DNA from: Symmetrospora coprosmae
Taxonomy: Eukaryota > Basidiomycota > Cystobasidiomycetes > Symmetrosporaceae
Assembly: GCA_008802785.1 (NCBI GenBank)
Contig: VUYT01000029.1
Location: 62,001-126,000, forward strand
Length of the DNA stretch: 64,000 nt
Direction: 5' to 3'
In this document: positions 58,433 to 64,000 of the stretch, piece after piece
How the letters are laid out: every line of letters starts with the position of its first letter
Position numbering within the stretch: position 1 is the first letter of the stretch
Notes under the pieces: model-generated
What the model was told of the DNA's origin: nothing
Seen by the model: the letters and a program-made list of their open reading frames with translations, nothing else
Databases searched by the model: none
Made by a program: the position numbers and the translations under genes

Positions 58433-59096
58433 AATGCCGGGCGGAGCGGTTGTCCCTTCAGGGCTGGGTGAGTGCGAAGCCATTGATTAAACGGCAAGCA
58501 ACGACAATAGCAGCGGCGCTGTCGAGATGGACAGAGTCGCACAGGGACAATCCGATGCTGATGCCTATTCCTGCTCCTATTACTGCTCCTGCTCCTCACC
58601 CGTTTCCTTGCCCTTAGCATCCTGCTGCGCCGTATTGTCGTTCTTTGGCGTCATCATCCTCCTCGTCCTCGGCATTGGGTTTGACAACAATGTAGAGGTG
58701 AGTAGCTTGAGCTTGAGCGGTTACGACCGACATTCTCGCTTGCTTCGCGGGCTCGTGGCTTTTCTAGGACTCCTTGGCTGACCGTGGAAACTGGCACTCG
58801 CCCCGTGCACGCGCTCGCACAGGTCCTCATGGGTAGCAAGGAAAGTCCGGAAGACGGTCATCACGTCGCGCGGCTCTGCTACTGGACGGCGATCACGTAC
58901 GCCGTGTGAGTGTTGCCCTTTGCCCGATTCCTCTAGGCCAGCCCCATCGACTTCGGCTGACCTGGCTCATCGACTGTCTGCCCTCACTCACCAATCATAC
59001 GCTCAAACAATGCCATCGACCAGCTTCTTTGGCGTTTGCGGCTGCCAGGCACTCACACATGCGCGATATTCGAAGCAAGGCCAAGTCCGCCTATAG
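58433..59096 (+). CDS. V-ATPase Vo subunit f (RNAseK family), 89 residues
   Basis: Four short exons: 58433-58466, 58618-58697, 58823-58905, 59024-59096, giving 89 residues in phase. The family, first named ribonuclease kappa in animals, is now known as a small two-helix subunit of the V-ATPase membrane sector. The start MPGGAVVPSGLASCCAVLSF, the first helix FFGVIILLVLGIGFDNNVE, the loop VLMGSKESPEDGHHVARLCY and the second helix WTAITYAVFFGVCGC match this family closely. The coding sequence is too broken by introns to appear as one open frame. Role: proton pumping into vacuoles. Confidence in family is high; the exact yeast counterpart (a small unnamed ORF product) is from memory. Confidence 0.88.
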
Positions 59097-59412
59097 CGCC
59101 CAGCGCGTTCTCCGCATCTCTCTCGGTCTTTCCACCTGCGGCCCTGCCGCCTCATTGTAGCTCTGGTAGCGTCTCCGTCAAAGTAATGAGTCGCATAATT
59201 TCCGACTGGAAGCAAAGCCTTTGACATGGCTAGGCTTTTGAGATGGCTGGCCATGTGACGATGCCTACAGGTGTTACTGACCGGTCTGCGTCGCGAGAGC
59301 TACCGTGGCAAGGCAGCGATGCTCAACAGCCTGTATGGACATTAGATTCACTGCGACGACAGGATGCATGCAAGTGGACTATTCCGACAACAACGCGAAC
59401 TCCCGAATGAAT
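59097..59412. other. Convergent intergenic region
   Basis: 316 bases between the V-ATPase subunit and NOP13 stops; no feature recognised. Confidence 0.5.
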
Positions 59413-61489
59413 CTAATCGAAGACCACCTTCTTGCCCTGGCTCGGCTGGATGGCCAGCTTCTCACGCTTGGCTTCCGCTAGAGCCTGCCCAGGCTTCATA
59501 CGCTTCTTAGCGTCGTCCCGCTCCCCTCTGCTCTTTAGGTCGCGCATAGCCATGCGCTCCGCCTTGTTTGGCTTGTGGACGCGACCTCCAGCTTGGATGA
59601 TGGCAGCATTAGCCTCCGCTGCGGATACTTTGCGGAATGGATTCGACTCCAGAGGTGGGCGATAGAAGCCTTGCTGTGGGGCGGCAGGCTCCTCATCATC
59701 CCTGTCTTGCGCTGCCTCCTCGTAGGCCCCGCGTCGATCGCCCGCTGACGGCTCGGCACGCGGCCACTTCCTGTCCCTGGCTGTAGAACCATCCAGCCCA
59801 TCCATGTGGCCGCCGCCCCGTCGAACGGCATCCGCGCTTGCGAACTCAACCTTCAATGTCCTTCCGTTGAGTTGGTGGTTGCGACCGTCAATGAGGGCTG
59901 CCACCGATTGCGCGGTCGTGTGGAAATCGACGAATGCCCAGCTAGGTGAATATGGCAGGTTCAGCAATCCACGAAGCGATGTTAGACGGTCAAGCTGAAC
60001 CTCACCCTTTGCATTTGCCGGTATCTTCGAACGTGCCCAGCCTCACTCTGCGAATCCCAGCAGTCTTTCCTGGTCGTGTCTTTTTGCTCGCACTTCCTCC
60101 GGGTTTGCTTGCCAGTACCTTCGCAACGGCCTCGGCATCGCCCATCGCTGTCTCTGCTCCCTCCTCATCGCTGCCTGCGGCTGCTGAGCCGCCACTGTCG
60201 TCGCCTGAACTCGCATCACCAGCATCATCTTCGCTGTCACTGTCGCCGTCATTGCCTCGCGCCCGGTCCTTGCCCTTGACGCCTCCCTTTTTGCGCCTTT
60301 CATACTTCTTCTTCTTGGCCCATGCCTGCGTCGATTTGAAGTGTGCTTCGAATAGCTCCTTGATGGTATCGCTCTGTGGCGGCGCGGGAAAAGCAAGAGT
60401 GGGTCGTTAGCCTCGGAAAGGACCACCTTCGATGCTGGTGTAGTAGACTAACGGTGACTTCGTAGCCGAGATTGCCCAGGAAAAGCGTAGGCGCAGGAAC
60501 GTTCTTCTGCCTGTCTAGAATGCGCCTGGCCGTCTTGCTAAGCGTCTTGACAGGGAGATTGGCAGGAATTTTGCTAGGTCCCGCTTCTAGCGCCCCGGCG
60601 TCCAAGGGCCCACTCGGAGTTTCCACAACAGTGTGCTGCTGCAAGGCCTGTTGAACGGCCTCTGTAGCTGCGCTCTTGGGCCGTCCCTCGTAGCTCTTGG
60701 CGTCCTTGATGAGCAGACGGCGGCCGTCGAGATTTTGCTCGCTGAGTCCGACAGCGGCTATGACGCCGACTGGATCCTCGAAGTCAACGTATGCAAAACC
60801 TTTGTTGTGCGCGAACTTGTTGTTGGCGCCTTTGGGCATGTTCATGCGCGTTATGGGCCCGCATGAGGAAAAGAACTCCTTGAGCTGGTGCATTTGCAGT
60901 GCGGTCGCACGGCATGGGAAGCCCGCGCAGAGGCCAGGGACTGTCAGCGACTGCTCGAGATAACAGGAAAGCACTTCATACTATGCTGCTGAAGATTGCT
61001 GCTCACCCTGTCCGGGTTCGTCTTGAATGAGAGGTTTCCAACCCAGACGCCGTGCCCGGACTTTGGTGCCGCGGCGGCAGCAGCCGCAATCGATGCCGCT
61101 CCCCCTGTGGTAGGCGCAGAAGATGCGGACATTGAGACTTTGCCTGCTGTGTGCTCGTTGCCGTCCTCGCCAGCTTCTCCGCCTTGCTGCTGCTTTTTCC
61201 TTTCGAGCTTTCTGCGCTTTCTGAGCTCTGCGCGGGAAGCCGCTTCGACGTCCTCGTCCACCTCAATGGGGTCATTGACGGGCTTTTGCTTGGCTCCCGC
61301 GGCTGTCGGCTGCTCTGGCTCTTCACCATTTGCAGCTCCGGCGTCGTCGTCCTCTCGCTCGCGCTTTTTCGACGTCTTTGCCGTCGTCTTGGACCTTTTC
61401 GACTTCTTCGCGCTCTTGGCTTCCTGCGAATTCATCGACGTCGACATCTGGGTTGCCGCAGCCTGTACTGCCTCCTCTGAGCCATCCAT
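59413..61489 (-). CDS. NOP13: Nucleolar RNA-binding protein Nop13-like, two RRMs
   Basis: Four exons: 61007-61489, 60453-60884, 60006-60373, 59413-59941, giving 603 residues in phase. The protein is expected in the nucleolus in pre-ribosome assembly. The first 145 residues are Lys/Glu-rich with several basic clusters (KKSKRSKTTAKTSKKRER). RRM1 begins GVWVGNLSFKT (RNP2) and has NKGFAYVDFED (RNP1). RRM2 begins TLFLGNLGYEVT (RNP2) and reaches KGWAFVDFHT (RNP1) only after about 85 residues of Lys-rich then Asp/Ser-rich insert (GNDGDSDSEDDAGDASSGDD). Such a split RRM2 is unusual, but the flanking blocks are good. The C-terminus (QGFYRPPLESNPFRKV, then RVHKPNKAERMAMRD) is a typical end of this family. 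Confidence 0.85.
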
Positions 61490-63040
61490 GATGGACGTCC
61501 TTCACTGTCACTCTTGCGCGTGATGTCACTCGACTGACTATCTGATCCTTCCTGCTGGAGCGAAGAAGACACTCGTATGAGAGTTGTTCGATACTGACCG
61601 TCAAGCGGACGCCATTGTCCAGATCTCGTCAGGTCACAGTCAAGCATACACGCATTGATGATAACCGACAGTCGGTAACTCTTGTATGGCGCTTGTCCAT
61701 TGCGCCGAAACCACCTCGATTCGTGTGGCATAGCGACAAATCGGCCATCATCTAGCGAAGCAAAGTGCCCCAGGAAGGATACCTATCCCGGACTGCTTTC
61801 CGTTCCGCATTGGACTAGCATGTCAACAGTCAGTCGACGCGGAGCAAAGTGCATGTTGCCTTCAGTTTGTAAGTAGAAATGCGCTTTTCCGCTCCGTCAG
61901 TGTGTGAACGCTCTGAATAGGCGCGCCCACCGGACCCATGCAGAGGCCACTCCCGAACCAATACTTCGGCTCTACTCTCACTGTCGTGGTATGACGCTCG
62001 AGCTCGGACGAACGAAAATTCTCAAGTCCGTCTTTGAAGCAGAAGAACAGCCCGACACTCTGGAGGTCTCGCCGCCGTCCAGTCAAGAATGACCACGTCC
62101 GGAATGCTGTGGTTTCTCAGAGTACACGGGCTCTCACTCCTCACTATGCATGGAGCCCTCGCTCTATATCGAAGATGCCATCTACCCACACAAACTCTCG
62201 CAAACGCTAGTACTTGATAATTTGAAGATGTTGCTACGGGCGTATACTCCAGCATTCAACCTTGGCCCGCCATTGTCGAGCTTTGGCCTAAGTCGGTATT
62301 GTCGTTTGCTGGGTCCGCCTGCTGGCAATTGCGCTGTGCTCGGGCCCGCAGCAATCCTCATTGCTGGGCATGACGAGTCTTGTTCCAATATCCCTACTTC
62401 AGGCCCTACAAGATACGTACCCAACGGCCTAGGTGCCTCGCTGTCCCTGCCCGAAGGTGTGGCTGTCGTGTCGAGTCAGTACTTAGTGCATCGCTCTACG
62501 ATGACTGCGCATCGTCACAGTCACAATGCCTTTGACACGCGCCGCTATGCTGGCTGCTTACACAGGTACCTCACTCAGTTTCGCGCGCGTGGCTGGCTGT
62601 TTCAAAACCGTTCGACAGGTCACATCGCGGAGAAGTACAGAAGGGCTTCACACTGAATTGCGGCGACGTCTGCCTTCTCGGATTCTCAAAGGAGATGTCG
62701 GCCTCAATATGCTACAGTATCCTTTCCTGCCCCGTGCACTTCCCGCGGACATGTTGCACAACTCCCCTGCCCGCCTCGCTTGATGCACCCTAAAGTCTCG
62801 CAATGCTGCTCCACCGATTCAGTGGTCGTACGTGGGAGGTTCAAGAAGGTCACCAGCCGCGCATCAACCCTCCTGTGGAGGAAAACCCCGTTCCAGAGTG
62901 CAGTATTCCGCCGTCTGGAGCAGAACGTCAATCGTCTTTGCACGCTACTGCGCGTGCGGAGAAGACTGCACACACCGCACATTACGATTCGCTGAACGGC
63001 CTTGCGACTACACGGCTCCGCACACCACCGTAAGAGCGGC

Positions 63041-63150
63041 CTTCGCAAACCTGTTTGCATGGAGCAAGCATACGCTGAACGGCCTGCTAATGTCACTTCG
63101 CAAACCTGTTTGCATGGAGCAAGCATACGCTGAACGGCCTGCTAATGTCA
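63041..63150. repeat. Perfect 2 x 55-base tandem duplication
   Basis: Two identical 55-base units (63041-63095 and 63096-63150), each starting CTTCGCAAACCTGTTTGCAT and ending CTGCTAATGTCA. Each unit contains a short inverted pair (GCAAAC...GTTTGC). Identity suggests a recent event. Confidence 0.97.
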
Positions 63151-63936
63151 GTGCAATGGAAAGAGCAGGATAGGGAATGATGGTCGAAGGCAGATATGGT
63201 AAGTCCACAAAAAGTCAAGTCTTGGGGCGGCCCTCTTGCTCGGTCTCTTACGTCGTACATGTCCGCGGTCATCTGACAACCCAAGTCCAGCCTGAATTCA
63301 AGATGGGAGAGCAGTACCTACTCCGCGACTTGTGCAATATGGGTGTCTAAATGTGCACTCCCTGTAAGCTGTAGGCTCATGGATACCCACCAGCCTAACA
63401 TCACAGCCTCGTTGTCTCCAGTGCACGCTTAGTGCTATGAGTAGTGGTCGACGACGCATCAAGCTCAGAGCAGAAACCAGGATTTGCAATTTTCTCTCTG
63501 CCTTCAACTACAGCCTGAACAGGCGAGACATAGAAATTGTACGGCCACAACGAAGGTAAGTACATATCTGATGCGACAGATCAGCGCATCTGTGCAACAA
63601 ATTGGCGAGCTGCTCCACAGATAGGTGGGCAAGGCATACCGTAACGGTCAGTGCAGATGACAACACGACAGACGCTGTCGGCCCCGGCTGATAAGGTCAG
63701 GCGCAGAGTCAGATGGATCGCTGAATTGAACCATCCGCGAAGAAAAGAGAGCCTCAGTCCCTCACATAAGAGGTACATTCTTTGTTCACAAATTATCCCT
63801 CCCGCGGAAATCTGATTTCATCCGGGATCGATCGGCCAAAAGGATTCGCGTCTAATAGTTCGCGTCTAATGCTTTTCGTGTGCTCCTTATACATCTATGT
63901 ATTCAAGTGTGCTCTTTCTTATCACGACTGGCTCGA

Positions 63937-63976
63937 AGCCCATTTGTCAGAGCCCATTTGTCGAAGCCCATTTGTC
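63937..63976. repeat. 14-base unit repeated three times
   Basis: AGCCCATTTGTC with a two-base spacer starts at 63937, 63951 and 63965; the spacers read AG and GA. Confidence 0.95.
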
Positions 63977-64000
63977 AAGTGGTACCTGCTCACCACTTTC

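Larger units (their letters stand above)
61490..64000. other. Gene-poor right end of the window
   Basis: About 2.5 kb upstream of NOP13 without a supported gene on either strand. The longest frame (62150-62656, 168 codons) has no recognisable content. Composition is less GC-rich than elsewhere. It holds a perfect 55-base tandem duplication (63041-63150), a duplicated TTCGCGTCTAAT (63845-63870) and a 14-base triplet repeat at 63937-63976. No transposase, reverse transcriptase, terminal repeats or telomere repeat was seen. Confidence 0.6.

Noticed and set aside
63041-63976. Possible CRISPR-like or telomeric array
   Set aside because: Units are directly abutting or spaced by two bases, with no unique spacers and no short telomere motif; the organism is a eukaryote.
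61490-64000. Possible transposable element at the right end
   Set aside because: No transposase, reverse transcriptase, integrase, terminal repeats or target-site duplication could be found.

Overview
The window is nuclear DNA of a GC-rich filamentous or dimorphic fungus, most likely a basidiomycete. Genes carry many short introns (about 38-250 nt, mostly GTGAGT or GTGCGT to CAG/TAG). The gene set is fungal: CYP61 sterol desaturase (ERG5), PRM1 cell-fusion protein, metal-dependent mRNA 5'-triphosphatase (CET1), single-subunit mitochondrial RNA polymerase (RPO41), a Cdc3-type septin and Bna2-type indoleamine dioxygenase. Placement inside the basidiomycetes is inference. No rRNA, tRNA, CRISPR array or recognisable transposon was seen.

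Layout. 0-14.5 kb: end of VPS4, ERG5, a Ser-rich hypothetical gene, PRM1, a 409-residue hypothetical gene, CET1 and a secreted Cys-rich protein. 14.8-26.2 kb (all minus): RPO41, a two-HKD phospholipase-D-family protein with a very long disordered insert, and SAR1. 26.4-34.4 kb: a tandem pair of major facilitator transporters, a WD40 protein and the dipeptidase DUG1. 34.9-41.3 kb: three adjacent spliced genes that I cannot place in any family; two encode small coiled-coil proteins. 42.0-61.5 kb: a large disordered protein, mitochondrial Mg2+ channel MRS2, heme oxygenase, indoleamine 2,3-dioxygenase, a PRELI/Ups lipid-transfer protein, septin CDC3, U2A' (LEA1), a sterol-ester/acylglycerol lipase, a small V-ATPase Vo subunit f (RNAseK family) and NOP13. 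61.5-64.0 kb: no supported gene, short tandem repeats.

Almost every gene is spliced, so raw open frames mislead. The exon models here come from reading splice signals in phase with protein-family conservation; nearly all keep phase from ATG to stop. They recover a 13-nt and an 18-nt internal exon in DUG1, a 28-nt last exon in CET1, first exons of 22-34 nt (CDC3, LEA1, V-ATPase f), and a GC-AG intron shared by both transporter copies.

Functional threads: mitochondrial genes (RPO41, MRS2, the Ups-type protein), two heme-consuming enzymes side by side (heme oxygenase and IDO), sterol metabolism (ERG5, the lipase) and cell fusion/morphogenesis (PRM1, CDC3, SAR1). These are housekeeping neighbours and not an operon. 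The best place to look for something undescribed is the 34.9-41.3 kb orphan trio.
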